Assembly (NCBI RefSeq): GCF_958979055.1
Contig: NC_084899.1
Span: forward strand, 24,929,501-24,993,500
Length of the DNA stretch: 64,000 nucleotides
From: Alnus glutinosa
Taxonomy: Eukaryota; Streptophyta; Magnoliopsida; Fagales; Betulaceae
Direction: 5' to 3'
This document shows positions 1 to 10,445 of this stretch, piece after piece (positions within the stretch are counted from its first letter, which is position 1; every line of letters starts with the position of its first letter). The position numbers and the translations under genes are program-made. The notes beneath the pieces were generated by a model. It made no database searches. It saw only the letters and a list, made by a program, of their open reading frames with translations, and had not been told where the DNA came from.

Positions 1-56
1 TTTTGACTTTTGGGTTCTGTCTGATGGTTAATGGATTGCGTGGGAGTGGTTTTTAT

Positions 57-253
57 AATTGACCACCGTCCGGAGCAGACGTGAGCAGTGTTACCGGAGC
101 CCATACGGTACAAGAGCAGTAAGGCCTCGTAGGCTTTATTGCAAAAGTCACGTGATTTTTTTAAGCTTTTGAGGGCAACTGCGAGACCTTACTACTTTTG
201 TACCGTGTGGGACCAGTAGCACTACTCACGTCTTCTCTGAACGTTGGCAAACA
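57..253. repeat. Foldback MITE
   Basis: Two arms of roughly 60-80 bp (about 59-118 and 190-252) are inverted copies of each other with scattered mismatches. The best matched stretch is GACGTGAG, followed by a CGGTACAA-type block, and it pairs with CTCACGTC on the far side. No coding sequence lies between them. The size and structure fit a non-autonomous miniature inverted-repeat element. I could not identify a target duplication, so the superfamily is unknown. Confidence 0.6.
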
Positions 254-469
254 AACCCCTTATTTTTGGGCATAAGAGCATTCACACCAGCTTGTCTATT
301 TCTCAATCTAAAATAGCTAATCAAAACTCATTAGCACTTTATCTAGTTTAGCTAATGAGTTTTAAAAACACCATATATCCGATTATTTATTCTTATCCCT
401 ATATTCTTTCTGTATTATTTTTTATTGCTTTTTTATTGACAAGTTCGCGCCATTCAATTTCACCAACCG

Positions 470-845
470 TTCCAGAAAAACGCTGAAATTTTCAGAAAAC
501 TCCTCATTCGGCCAATCCAAAAAACTCACCCACCAAAAATTTCCAACATTCAGCCCCACGCTGAAGATCTCGCTCCCGAGCAAAAGCAATACAAGTGGAT
601 CCAATTCGGGAACCCAACCTCAACCTTCCCTGTCCGTTCCGGAAAACCCAAGTGTAGAAGTGAAAAGGCACTACAGAGGCGTGCGACAACGGCCGTGGGG
701 CAAGTACGCGGCGGAGATCCGAGATCCCAATCGTTGCGACTCACGAGTGTGGCCGGGGACCTTCGACACGGCTATAGAAGCCGCCAAGGCCTATGACCGA
801 GCCGCGTTCAAGCTCTGCGGCGTGAGATCAACACAGAGAGGGGGA
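470..845 (+). pseudogene. ERF (AP2/ERF group IX-like) gene fragment inside element A
   Basis: The translation from about 657 reads [20 protein letters not shown] and continues through [24 protein letters not shown]. This is most of an AP2/ERF DNA-binding domain of the ethylene-response-factor class. The usual WLG is WPG here. The domain breaks off just before the conserved GSKAILNFP end and runs into a poly-G tract. The ERF5/6-like N-terminal stretch (KWIQFGNP) lies upstream in another frame, so at least one frameshift separates the two. It is a captured, non-functional piece and not a working transcription factor. The donor ERF gene is not in this window. Confidence 0.75.
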
Positions 846-872
846 GGGGGGGGGGGGACAATCGTGGCTCAG

Positions 873-1032
873 ATGGGTCCACCGAAGACGACGGCGAAGG
901 CTGGGCGCACAATCTCACATGAGGCATTTGACGATTTGGTGAAGGAAAACATGGAAGATCTCGGGATGGACCCCGCCGAGGGTCTCCAGGACGCCATCCA
1001 AACCCTAACTCTCCAGGGCGTCGATCTCTCCG
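873..1032 (+). pseudogene. ARMC6-like (armadillo repeat-containing protein 6) N-terminal fragment inside element A
   Basis: An ATG at 873 opens about 53 codons containing [19 protein letters not shown] and LQGVDLS. From memory this resembles the N-terminus of ARMC6-type proteins, where an ITQETFDAVVRENIEEF-like start is followed by a QGVDLS motif. It stays in frame with the ERF fragment upstream. It then runs into unrelated low-complexity sequence, so only the first exon's worth was captured. The two donor genes are unrelated, which is the hallmark of a gene-capturing transposon. The family assignment is from recall and would need a protein search. Confidence 0.55.
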
Positions 1033-1258
1033 CTCCAATCTCTCAAAATCCCCATTTTCACGCTTCCCTCCATTTGGCCGATCCGGCAGAAAAAGCTTCA
1101 ACAAAGATTATGAAAAGGTAGAGGCCGGCGTCGGTAGGGAAAGGAAAAGGGAAAAAAAGAAGAAGGAGAAGAGTATGAGAGAGAAGCGGAGAAACAAGAG
1201 AAAGAGGCAGAAAGGTGAAACGAAAGTGAAAGAAATAATAAAATAAGCAATAGATGTG

Positions 1259-1296
1259 TGTACAGTGCAACGCCTCATCTGGCGTTGCACTGTACA
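1259..1296. repeat. Perfect 16-bp stem hairpin in element A
   Basis: The arm TGTACAGTGCAACGCC (1259-1274) is followed by a 6-nt loop and its exact reverse complement (1281-1296). A closely related 18-bp hairpin sits at the equivalent place in the element at 2146-3121. It is therefore a conserved part of this transposon family. Confidence 0.85.
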
Positions 1297-1424
1297 TGAA
1301 TCTATGCCAACGCTACTTTGCATTTCGTTTACATAAACCGATGGAAGAGGATTTTACGAATTCTGCTATCTATTTTAACTAAAAACGGGTTTTACATAAC
1401 CTGGTGGGACTGCTCTAATTGTAT

Positions 1425-1600
1425 GAGTAATGCTACAGCGTCTTCCCAGGTTCTCCTGGGGTACGTGGATTGAATTTTTTATTCTTAAAAATCTGCATTA
1501 AAAAAAGGCGTTAAAACTAGCAAAAACAAAAACTAATCCTAATAGCGTCTTTCAAAAGACGCCATTTCCCCAAAAAAAAAAATTCAAATGAAGTCTCCTT
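1425..1600. repeat. MULE-1 left terminal inverted repeat
   Basis: Inverted copy of about 10445-10617. Well-matched blocks include CAGCGTCTTCCCAGGTTCTC and TTCTTAAAAATCTGCATTAA, with small indels between them. The outer ~110 bp are clearest; similarity then fades through a CCAAAATT plus CT-rich stretch. Confidence 0.85.
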
Positions 1601-1687
1601 ACTCCCAAAATTTTCAGCTCCTCCTTCCCCTCTCTCCTTCTTCCCATCAGTGCAGCTTCTCCCTCCCCCTGTGAACGTCGCCACTTC

Positions 1688-2020
1688 TGTAATGTATTTT
1701 CTTGTTTGTAGGGTATTTTCTATAATAAAAATGGAAATGGTTATGAAATTTAGATGTATAATGATGATTGAATATAAAAGATGGATGATGAACAAGGTAT
1801 GACAATTCGAGAAGCCCAAGAACTCCAATGGCTAATTCGAGAACAGCTAAACTCTAAGAGACACTTCACTGCATAACTCTTTCATATTTCTTTCCCATGC
1901 AAATACAATATTTTCTGATACCTAATATAGAGTCAACTAACTATGGGCCTTACTATTATTATTCAGCCCAACTAACTTTTCAATTATAAACCCAAGCCCA
2001 AAAGGCCCAAACCTAATATC
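1688..2020 (-). repeat. Downstream (3') LTR of the fossil retrotransposon
   Basis: 333 bp, about 93% identical to 4176-4508. The shared plus-strand boundaries are TGTAATG at the left and CCTAATATC at the right. Confidence 0.8.
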
Positions 2021-2262
2021 TCTGCTCAGCTTCATCCACACCAGCCACGTGATCTACACCTCACTCACTGCTTGCCAATGACTTTTCATTTCCAACACCC
2101 ACCAAATTTCACCGCTGACACACGCCACCTAACACTGCTCTTTTAGAGCAGTCCCAGCAGATGCGCTATTTTCTTCATTTGGCTAGAATAGCGTGAGAAA
2201 TGAGAAAAACTCACCTCCATCAGCTTATCTTCACCAACGCCAGTTTAGATTTTCGGAGGATT

Positions 2263-2304
2263 TGTGAACAGTGTCACGCCACATGAGGCGTGACACTGTT
2301 CACA
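2263..2304. repeat. Perfect 18-bp stem hairpin in element B
   Basis: The arm TGTGAACAGTGTCACGCC (2263-2280), a 6-nt loop and the exact reverse complement (2287-2304). It corresponds in position and core sequence (ACAGTG..ACGCC) to the hairpin of element A. Confidence 0.85.
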
Positions 2305-2419
2305 GATGTATTGATATTTTATTATTTTTTCGTCCTTTTTCTCACTCTCTCGAAGTTTCTTTCTTGTTCTTCTACATTTTCTCCTCCACCGTCTTCCCCC
2401 TTTGGGCGATTGCTTGGCT

Positions 2420-2510
2420 ATAGATCACCTCAATATCTCTGCCAACAAGTTCTCCAGCGACGTCTCCGACGCCCTTTCCTCGTGCAACCACCTCGCCTTC
2501 TTCAGAATTT
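2420..2510 (+). pseudogene. LRR receptor (BRI1-like) fragment inside element B
   Basis: One frame reads HLNISANKFSSDVSDALSSC then NHLAFF. This resembles the LDISANKF(S/T)GDV..ALS.C..L.FLNLS leucine-rich repeats of BRI1-type receptor kinases. The match covers only about 30 residues before the sequence becomes unrelated, so it is a captured fragment with no function of its own. The rest of the insert (to about 2900) was not recognised. Confidence 0.45.
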
Positions 2511-4175
2511 CTCCACGTTTGCTTGGCGTCTTCTCTGGCGCCGGATCGTCGGATCTTGGGGAATTATCTACCGATGCTTGAGATTGAGAGAAATGGGGTA
2601 CCGGCTTGAAAATCAAAATGCGAACACGAGTTTCACATTATCTTGCCACTCGTTTCCATTAGGAAGAAGGAAGGCCAAGCACTGCCATTAAGATGAATGA
2701 GCAGGAACGAAACTTCCATTCCACTGCACTGAACCTTCAACCAAGCTGGAGGGATCAATCACCTGATTCACCTAGCTGGGCGTTGATTCTTGCTTAGTCC
2801 TATTCTGATTTTGGGCTGGAGCTTGAGGGAGAATTTGTAGGAGAATGGGATTTTTTCTAGTGAAAAATTCATGGCCATGGGTCATGTGGGGATAAGTGTA
2901 GACAAGGGGCTGCGTGGAGATGCAGATGCGTGGCAGCGTGGAGATAGGTTTTTAACAAAAAAATAAATAAAAAATAAAAAGAATAAAAATGCTTATTTTA
3001 ATAAAATAGAGAAGAGTTTAGATAAGTTGATGGAGGAAGGTGTCGAAAAGTGGTTAGCTAAACTAGTGGATTTTCATTAGCTATTATAGATAAAATTTTA
3101 CATAAGCTGCTGTGAGTAGTCTAAAACATCTCTTTTAGATTTTCAAGGCAACACACCTCACTACTGCATCACTTTGACGCCTTCTACTGCCACTTCACAT
3201 CACTGTTTCACGCATTTAATTCACTCTCTTTTACTCATGCGTCGTCTTCTCCTCTTTACTCCAAAGCTATTGAAGCCTTCGAATTTGATGAGAAGGACTT
3301 ACTGCACATTTCACTGCAACCATTTTTTCCAACGCCATCTATGCTTTAAGACTGCAACATTCACATCATCGATAGTGAAGAACTGAAACACAAACGAATT
3401 CAAAGATTGAACCTCTGTTTCCTGTAATTTCTTTATCTTCCACCTTGTCTTAAAGACCCACCAATCATATTCACAAAACAAACCCCTCCTAATTTCCAAT
3501 TTCTTCACGAAAATAGATTCTGATTTGCTCAACTTCACTTGGCTTGGTTGAGAAATTCGTCGAATGGGTGGCGGTTCACAAAGCTAATTGCATTCTCGAA
3601 GATCAATGGTGGCTTCTTGAAGATCACAGTTTCGATCCCGGTGGAAAAATTTAAAACTTCGATCTTTGCAGATGGGTCAACAAACTCATCGTTAATTTCT
3701 TCTTCAACTGATTCCACGTGAGTCTCGGAAGCCACATAAGCGTCCTTGATTTGCTCCTTTTTTTCTTCAGAAAATTTGATTATGCCATCCTCCAAAATTT
3801 CAAGTTCTTGAAAATCCCCTGATTCATGTTCTTCTTGTATTTCTTTTCGGAACTGGTACTTCAATTTTCGAATAAATGATTCCCAATTTCCAATCAACCC
3901 AAACCGATCAAGGTCCCAAAATGGCAGCTTCCTCCTTCATGTGATATGCAACAATGGGGAATCGGTCCCAAACTGGAATCCAATAACATTCAAAGAACTT
4001 GTTTGCCATAAAAATCTATGAATTAGGATTTTTACCTGTAAAGGTCGGAAACTACAGTCTGTTGAGGCTCATTTCGTTTTTCTTCGTGCTTTCTTCTCTG
4101 CTTCGGACTAGCAACGTCTTGAAGAAAATCTGTGTTTCTTCTTCCATGGTAGGACCGTAGAACTTTGATATCACT

Positions 4176-4508
4176 TGTAATGTATTTTCTTGTTTGTAGG
4201 ATATTTTCTATGATAAAGATGGAAATGGTTATGGAATTTGGATGTATAATGGTGATTGAATGTAAAAGATGGATGATGTACAAGGTAGGGCAATTCGAGA
4301 AGCCCAAGAACTCTAATGGCTGATTCGAGAACAGCTAAACTCCAAGAGACACTTCACTGCATAACTCTTTCATAATTCTTTTCCATGCCAATACAATATT
4401 TTTTGATACCTAATATAGAGTCAACTAACTATGGGCCTCACTATTATTACTCAGTTCAACTAACTATTCAATTATAAACCCAAGCCCAAAAGGCCCAAAC
4501 CTAATATC
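4176..4508 (-). repeat. Upstream (5') LTR of the fossil retrotransposon
   Basis: 333 bp direct repeat of 1688-2020. On the minus strand the gag-like interior follows it toward lower coordinates. Confidence 0.8.
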
Positions 4509-6860
4509 CCTTACAACCTCTCTCCCTCCTTTCTGTAGATCAGCCATCCCTTAGTGCGACGGTAAATCGTGGACCTGAATTCTTTCCCTCACCCTTCTCC
4601 CTCCAAGCAGTGTCGGCCACCACCAAGCAGTATAGCCACCGCCGACAGTGCCGCCACCCACCACCCACCACCAGCAGCGCCTCCGCCACCGGTCTACTTT
4701 TCTTTTGATTTTTTTTTTAAAGGAATCATAAAATATTTTACATGCAACCTTAGCCTTCAAATTTTATATGAGATGGATTTTGTTTGGGTAGATACCGTAG
4801 ATTTATGAAAATTTTGGGTATAATCGAAACCCCTTTTGTTTCATGATTTATCAAAGAATCTTTCATTTTATTCTTCTGGTTGTATTCTGTACTCATAGGT
4901 TAGATGTTTGTCAAAATTCCTTACTAAGATACAATTTTGTTTTGATCATACTAAATTTTCATCGATACTATTATTTGAGTTAATTCTACTTTCGTGTTAT
5001 TACATAATTTATAGACTTATTTCATTTTATCTTGTAGGTTGTTGTTTTGGAGGTGGTACTTAAGGGGATTGCATCATCTAGTCGGTTAGCCAGAAGATGG
5101 TTTTCGTTTAAGTTTTGAAGATTGCTTGCTTATTTGCCTCTTTTTTTTTTTTTCCCCCTTTGATTTTCAATTCTTCTCTTTTGCCTCTTTGAAGATTGCA
5201 TGCTTATTTGCCTCTTCTGTTACATTGATTCCTAAAGTGAAATTAATAGTGTAATGTTTTGTAGGAAAGTTCTACTTCGATGTGGGATGCATTGTTTTCA
5301 TACCTCCCTGTTTCAATGTTTCTACTGATCCCACCTCAGAGGCAACTATAAATGACGTAGGTCATGAAATCTTTCACTGGATCAACAATTTTGAAGTTAT
5401 TTGAGAGTTGCCTTTTATATTTTTGACATTATCTTATATGGCAAATAGGAAGCGACTATTGAAGTTAAGAACTGGGCATGTAATTTTCGAGCAAACAGCT
5501 ACATGTATATACCATCTTAACTATATACGAAATATGTTATTTTGATTAATAGTACCTAGTCAATTTTGGCTTCTTTTATTTTACATCCCGTGAAGAGTTG
5601 AGTTCCACATATTTGCAATGGCTTGGATTTGAAGAATGTTTCTGTAAATGAGGCATTTGCTAGCTGTTAGATCCGTGTGCTATTGAAATTGTAAAATTTT
5701 TTTGGTGGATTTCATAGCATATTCGAGCTTTGAAATCTTATACAAGTGTTATTGAAGTTCTCATGACGCAGCACCAGTAATCAATTTGCAATGGACCAAC
5801 AGAAAAAAGCAAAGAAGTGATATTGACATCACACTAGAACAGAACTGGTGTCAAAGCAATCACAAATCAAGAAACTGTAGAATGCAAATTTCATAACAAT
5901 GGATAATTGGAGTGCTACATCTTTAAATAAAGATCCACTTATTGAAATATATAAGAAAACTACTACTAATATAATTGACAAATACATCCACATATTCTCT
6001 GTTCACACACCATTTCAGCAAAACTCTTTTTAATGATCAAACATTGCTATTTTTCAGCCTAGAAAGGGGATCCATCTTTGCTACAACCAAAATGTACATC
6101 AAATACCATTTCACAATCACAAAACTTACATAATAGTACTATTCCACAATTACAAAAATTACATCACCATGATAGGACTATTTCACAACCACAAAGTACA
6201 AATATAATAACTTCGGGACTATTTCATAAGTCAATCAGAGGCCATGAGCATGGAATTGATGATATTCATTAAAAAACGAATACTTGAGAGCTCATCACTT
6301 TTAATTGTAAGCAAGGTACATTGATGGTTGACTATAATACGGACTTCAAATAAAATGGGTTTTCCATGCACTGCAAACCCCGGGTTGGTTGGAATCATGG
6401 CATTGGCCACAATTGTCATCCAAACAAGCTTTTGGAGTAAGTTGTTATTGATATCACAAGCTAGTTGCCATAAAAGAGTTAACAATACTCATTGGCTCAA
6501 AGGGAGAGGAATTACAGACAATATTCATCGTAGATCAACCTGAAAATAAAGTGTAAACATAAACTTTCAATAAATAACTTTCTATAAACTTTCACCAATA
6601 ACAATCTATAACAAATTCACCTGTGAGCATAGCCAGGACACAATGGACGCATCACATCTTTATAGGGCTATATTGAAAGCCTTTTTAAAATTGTGTTCAC
6701 ATAACAATTTCGATAACTCATTTGTAGGGTCAACTGACACCCCAAACTAATACACACATAAGACAACCCAAGGCTTGGAAGGAATTAGAAAAAAAAAAAA
6801 AAAAAAAAAAAAAGGAAGAAAGACAAGAAATCGAGTAAATCGTCATATTTATGTATATAC
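4509..6860. other. MULE-1 interior without recognised genes
   Basis: AT-rich DNA between the nested LTR fossil and the end of the transposase gene. It starts with a CCACCA-rich stretch (4600-4700). The rest has no open frame that I recognise. It could hold untranslated or 3' transposase sequence, or an old captured segment decayed beyond recognition. Confidence 0.5.
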
Positions 6861-6861
6861 C

Positions 6862-9368
6862 TGAGTACAAATTATACGATTGTGTTGATCATCAATTCCA
6901 GAAGGCAATAGATGTTGACTTGGGTTTGCTTGATCTTGCCTTGCTTTTGAGGTCTACAACTAAAAACGATTAGGTAAATGTGTTTCCAACAAAATGCAAG
7001 AAAAACATATGACAAACATGCTAATGTGTTTTTAACCTGTTTTTTTTCCGCTCTTCGGTTTGGCATTGTTGTCACTTGCAGCCTTCTTTTTTTGTTGTGA
7101 CTTCTTCACCTCTTTTTCGACAGTGGGCACCATTCTTGTTGACTTTGATCTTCCTTTACGTTTAACCTTAATAGGACTAAGCACAATCTTACTTTGCATC
7201 ACCAAAGTATCATTACTTTGAATGAATTCATTACAAGTAGAAGATACGGCTGCAACTGAAATGTGTTGGGAATGGTGAATGGGCTCAGGCATTATTTCAT
7301 TGAATTCTTCCTTCATTGTATCAATATTTTTCATCACCTTCTTGTATCTGTCCACACTTTCTCGTGCAAGCAATGCTAGTTCATAAAAATTCTTGCACGT
7401 GCTGTCATATCTTTCATCATCAGGGTTACCACCAAAAGCATAAGCTCCACTCTTAACCAAAGTGTATTCTCGCTTTATATCCTTCCTCCATCTCGTAAGA
7501 TAATATCTTGGTGGCAACATTGTAACTTTCTTAAACAGTAGCACAGAAATGGCATGGCTGCACAAGATGCCTCTTGTTTCAAACAATGCACAAGTGCACT
7601 TCACATCTACTTTTTTTTCATTGTAACAAACACAAATGGTACTTCTTTCATATTTCTATTAACAATACTCAGTTCAATCACTTGATAAGTAGAAATTGCA
7701 CCTTCACTTCGAAGATAAGAGTTATTACAAGACAAAACTTTTCTAAACTCCTCTTGAACTTTTTTGAACTTTGCATTGTTGTACACATCTTGAAACGTCT
7801 CTTCTAAAGGATAGGGTGTTGAACATGGAATCATACGATGAAAAGAATCGAAATTAAAACTTGTCTCTTTCTCAATCATTCTCTTCAAACCATTATCAAA
7901 TTGATCAACAAATTCCTTTAGTGTGGTCTTTGAGTGCACATAACCATCAAAAAATGAATTCATACTTTCACTTCGCTGCGTAATACTCATTCCCGCTCAA
8001 AATGTATTTTTCAAATATGTCGGCACCCAAAAAGTCCGCTCACTATATAATCCACGCAACCATGCATTATCTTCAAGTTGATATGTCTCAAGTAGAAATT
8101 TTCAATTTTCCTCGAATTCTTCACATGTTTGAGAATCATACACACATGTATTTAAAAGCACTCTTAATGCCATTGTATTGAGCATGTGCTCCAAACTTTT
8201 CTGGTAGTTTTCTCATGATATGCCACAAACAATATCTATGTCGAGTTGTCTCCGGAAAAACTATTTCAATTGCATTTTTCATAGCTTTATCCTGATCTGT
8301 TATAATTCCACTTGGAGCTTTGTTGTTCATGCAACCTAACCAAGCGTTAAACAACCAAACAAATGTGTTTGTATTCTCGTTTGATATTAATCCTGCCCCT
8401 AAAAGTATTGACTGACCATGATGGTTCACACCTACGAATGGAGCAAATGGCATGTCATATATATTGGTCAAGTACGTCGTGTCAAACGTAATGACATCCC
8501 CAAAGAATTCATATGCTTCTCTACTTTGTGCATTAGCCCAAAACACATTTCGCAACTTACAATCATCATCCATGTCCATCACATAGTAGAAGCCATTATT
8601 CTGCTTTTGCATTCTACTGAAATAATCGCAAAGGGCTCAAGCACCTCCTTTGCCAAGCCGAAGCTCTCTTGTCTTGTCAATAAAATTTTGACAATCTTTC
8701 TTTCCAAATGGAATATTTTCATACCCTCCCCTTTCAACAACTAAAGAGTTAAAATTCTTATTCGTACGTACACCGGCTATATCATTTAACTCTAGCCTTC
8801 TCTTCACAGCAGCATCTATATTCTTATTACATCTAAAAAACTTTGCTTTTTCTGGGCTTAAGTCATGGTTATGCTGAAGCATAACATTACTCAAACGCCA
8901 CATTCTATTGGCACATAACATTGCACAAATCCTGGCTTTACACCATGTTCTAATTATTTTTGGAATAGCCTTTTTAGCATCACTTTTACTTTTTCTTTGT
9001 TTGCCTTCACGAATACATGCAAGAATTATGTAAACGTCACGATTACCTTTCTTTTTGATGCCTCTTCTTATCACAGCAAAACTAGTTTGTTTTGCATACT
9101 GCCTATAGTAGAAGACAACTTCTTCCAACGAACTAAACGTACTTCCGCTCGTAGGTTTCATCAAACTCCTCTTCATCATCCAACTCTAAATTACATTAAA
9201 AAAAAAAAAATTAATACTCACTTTAGAGCTATAATAGGTGGGTCAAAGAAAAATAATCCGAAGCTAACCAATTTTAGGGTCGTCTTCATTGGTTGATGCA
9301 TTGTCACTTAAAATATGTTTCTGTAAAGATTCAATTTCACCCTCATTCTCCAAGTGTGAGCTTGAAAT
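6862..9368 (-). pseudogene. FAR1-related MULE transposase, decayed
   Basis: Read on the minus strand, the order is an acidic N-terminal exon (about 9368-9269), an intron with GT..AG borders (9268-9186), a FAR1-type DNA-binding domain (9185-8640), and a MULE transposase core. The core contains VITFDTTYLTNIYDMPFAPF and IITDQDKAMKNAI followed by RHRYCLWHIMRKLPEKFG. Last come a SWIM zinc finger (CTCALFETRGILCSH, about 7600-7550) and a basic Lys/Ser-rich tail with a possible last exon at 6952-6862. Order and motifs match FAR1-RELATED SEQUENCE proteins and their parent transposases. The gene is dead. There is an in-frame TGA at 8637-8639, a frameshift near 8136-8160 followed by two TGA codons where the family has Trp, a frameshift in an A8 run at 7606-7613, and probably another near 9165. 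Its position between long TIRs identifies it as the transposase and not a host FRS gene. Confidence 0.85.
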
Positions 9369-10122
9369 GTCCATTTAGAATAATAAAAGGTAGCCACAAT
9401 GAGTAACTGAAAAGGCAAACAAAATTCACAAGTCACAACAAAAAAACAAAAAAACAAAAAAACAAAAAAACAAACCATTTTAGTATACAAATGAACAAAA
9501 GGCAATTTAAATGACAATTTGACATTTTAAAGAACTCTGATGGCTTTAATTTCAAATTTGGAGTCACAAATAAAGCGATAGCCTATTATTATTAGTCGCT
9601 TAGGAAGGGAAAAGATAAATAGTCTCTGTTTACTGACATTAGACTCTCACAATTGATTTGGTAACATGGTATTCGAAGACTGAGATTAGAAATGTTCAAG
9701 TTCGTGAATTATATAGTATGAACAATAATGAAGATGGAACCTTCAGAATATCCTTCATCTGTCTTTAAGGTGGTAAAAAACATGTTGAGCCAAAAACTTT
9801 TGTTGATATGTAAGCTATTTGTCAGAAACTAGACAATGCAGGGCCTTAGGGAGGCCGATTTTTTTTTTTTTTTTTTTTTTTCTCCAAAGAGATTGATTAT
9901 TATTTACTATACTCTGCATAAGTAATCCATGATGGACACTTTTCCTCTTTAGAGGCCAAAACTACACTCAGTGACTTAATATATGCAAACACATCAGCTA
10001 GAGAAACAAACATGTAAAACAACCGCCACAAATCCAAAAGCCAAACAAGAGAAACAATAGCCAACCAGAAAGGAAAAATCGTTTGCTAGAGGGAATCAAA
10101 ATAAATTCCGAAGGCAAAACTG

Positions 10123-10168
<46 letters not shown>

Positions 10169-10389
10169 AGATCAAAAGTGGGTTTACCAGAAAAATGTGA
10201 TGTCCACTGGAGACAGATTCGGCCACCAAATCTGTAGGAGACAGAACGCCGGTGAAGGATGGTTCGGAGGAAGGTGGTTGACCGCCAAGAGAGAACAAAC
10301 GGCGAGACAACCGGTGGACGACTGGAGAACGAGCGAGAGGGAGAGAGACAACTGTTAAGTGGTGGTTTCCGGCGAGCGTACGGAAGTTC

Positions 10390-10392
<3 letters not shown>

Positions 10393-10441
<49 letters not shown>
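10393..10441. repeat. (GA)n microsatellite
   Basis: About 24 uninterrupted AG units at the inner edge of the right TIR of MULE-1. Such arrays can mutate quickly in length. Confidence 0.95.

Positions 10442-10444
<3 letters not shown>

Positions 10445-10445
<1 letters not shown>

Larger units (their letters stand above)
276..1415 (+). mobile_element. Non-autonomous PIF/Harbinger-like element carrying host gene fragments (element A)
   Basis: The left end GAGCATTCACACCAGCTT matches the reverse complement of the right end (GAGCAGTCCCACCAGGTT) at 15 of 18 positions. Both ends are flanked by TAA (273-275 and 1416-1418). This fits the 3-bp TAA/TTA target duplication and GAGCA-type ends of plant PIF/Harbinger elements. 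It encodes no transposase. The interior holds an ERF fragment and an ARMC6-like fragment, and close to the right end a perfect 16-bp hairpin. Its subterminal sequence is shared with the element at 2146-3121 in opposite orientation. The superfamily is inferred; the structure is seen. Confidence 0.72.
2146..3121 (-). mobile_element. Second PIF/Harbinger-like gene-carrying element (element B), nested in the LTR fossil
   Basis: The left end GAGCAGTCCCAGCAG and the reverse complement of the right end (GACTACTCACAGCAG) match at most positions. The flanks are TTA (left) and TAA (right), so the 3-bp target duplication is imperfect. Its left part aligns with the inverted right part of element A, including the hairpin at 2263-2304. 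Its right end shares the TAGTTTAGCTAA-type subterminal block with element A's left end. It therefore belongs to the same family in the opposite orientation. It has no transposase and carries an LRR-receptor fragment plus unassigned sequence. Confidence 0.65.
1688..4508 (-). mobile_element. Fossil LTR retrotransposon, internally deleted, nested in MULE-1
   Basis: Two direct repeats of 333 bp each (1688-2020 and 4176-4508) flank about 2.15 kb. They start TGTAATG on the plus strand, so the element reads on the minus strand. A sequence resembling a tRNA-Met-type primer site follows the upstream LTR. The adjoining interior resembles a Ty3/gypsy-type gag N-terminal region. I see no reverse transcriptase, integrase or protease. 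The copy is broken, with several breaks in the gag-like part. A PIF-like DNA element (2146-3121) is inserted near its downstream LTR. By eye the LTRs differ at about 22 of 333 sites (near 7%), mostly transitions. That implies several to perhaps 15 million years, depending on the substitution rate. Confidence 0.75.

Noticed and set aside
660-1121. Open frame that looks like a short ERF transcription factor gene
   Set aside because: The AP2 domain is cut before its end, the upstream half is in another frame, and an unrelated ARMC6-like piece follows. All of it lies between transposon ends.
3535-3897. Acidic 120-residue minus-strand frame considered as a host gene
   Set aside because: It lies between two LTRs next to a gag-like start and is part of the fossil retroelement.
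7032-9179. Host FAR1-RELATED SEQUENCE gene
   Set aside because: Domain order fits, but the frame has several stops and frameshifts and sits between matching long TIRs with a 9-bp duplication, so it is the element's own transposase.
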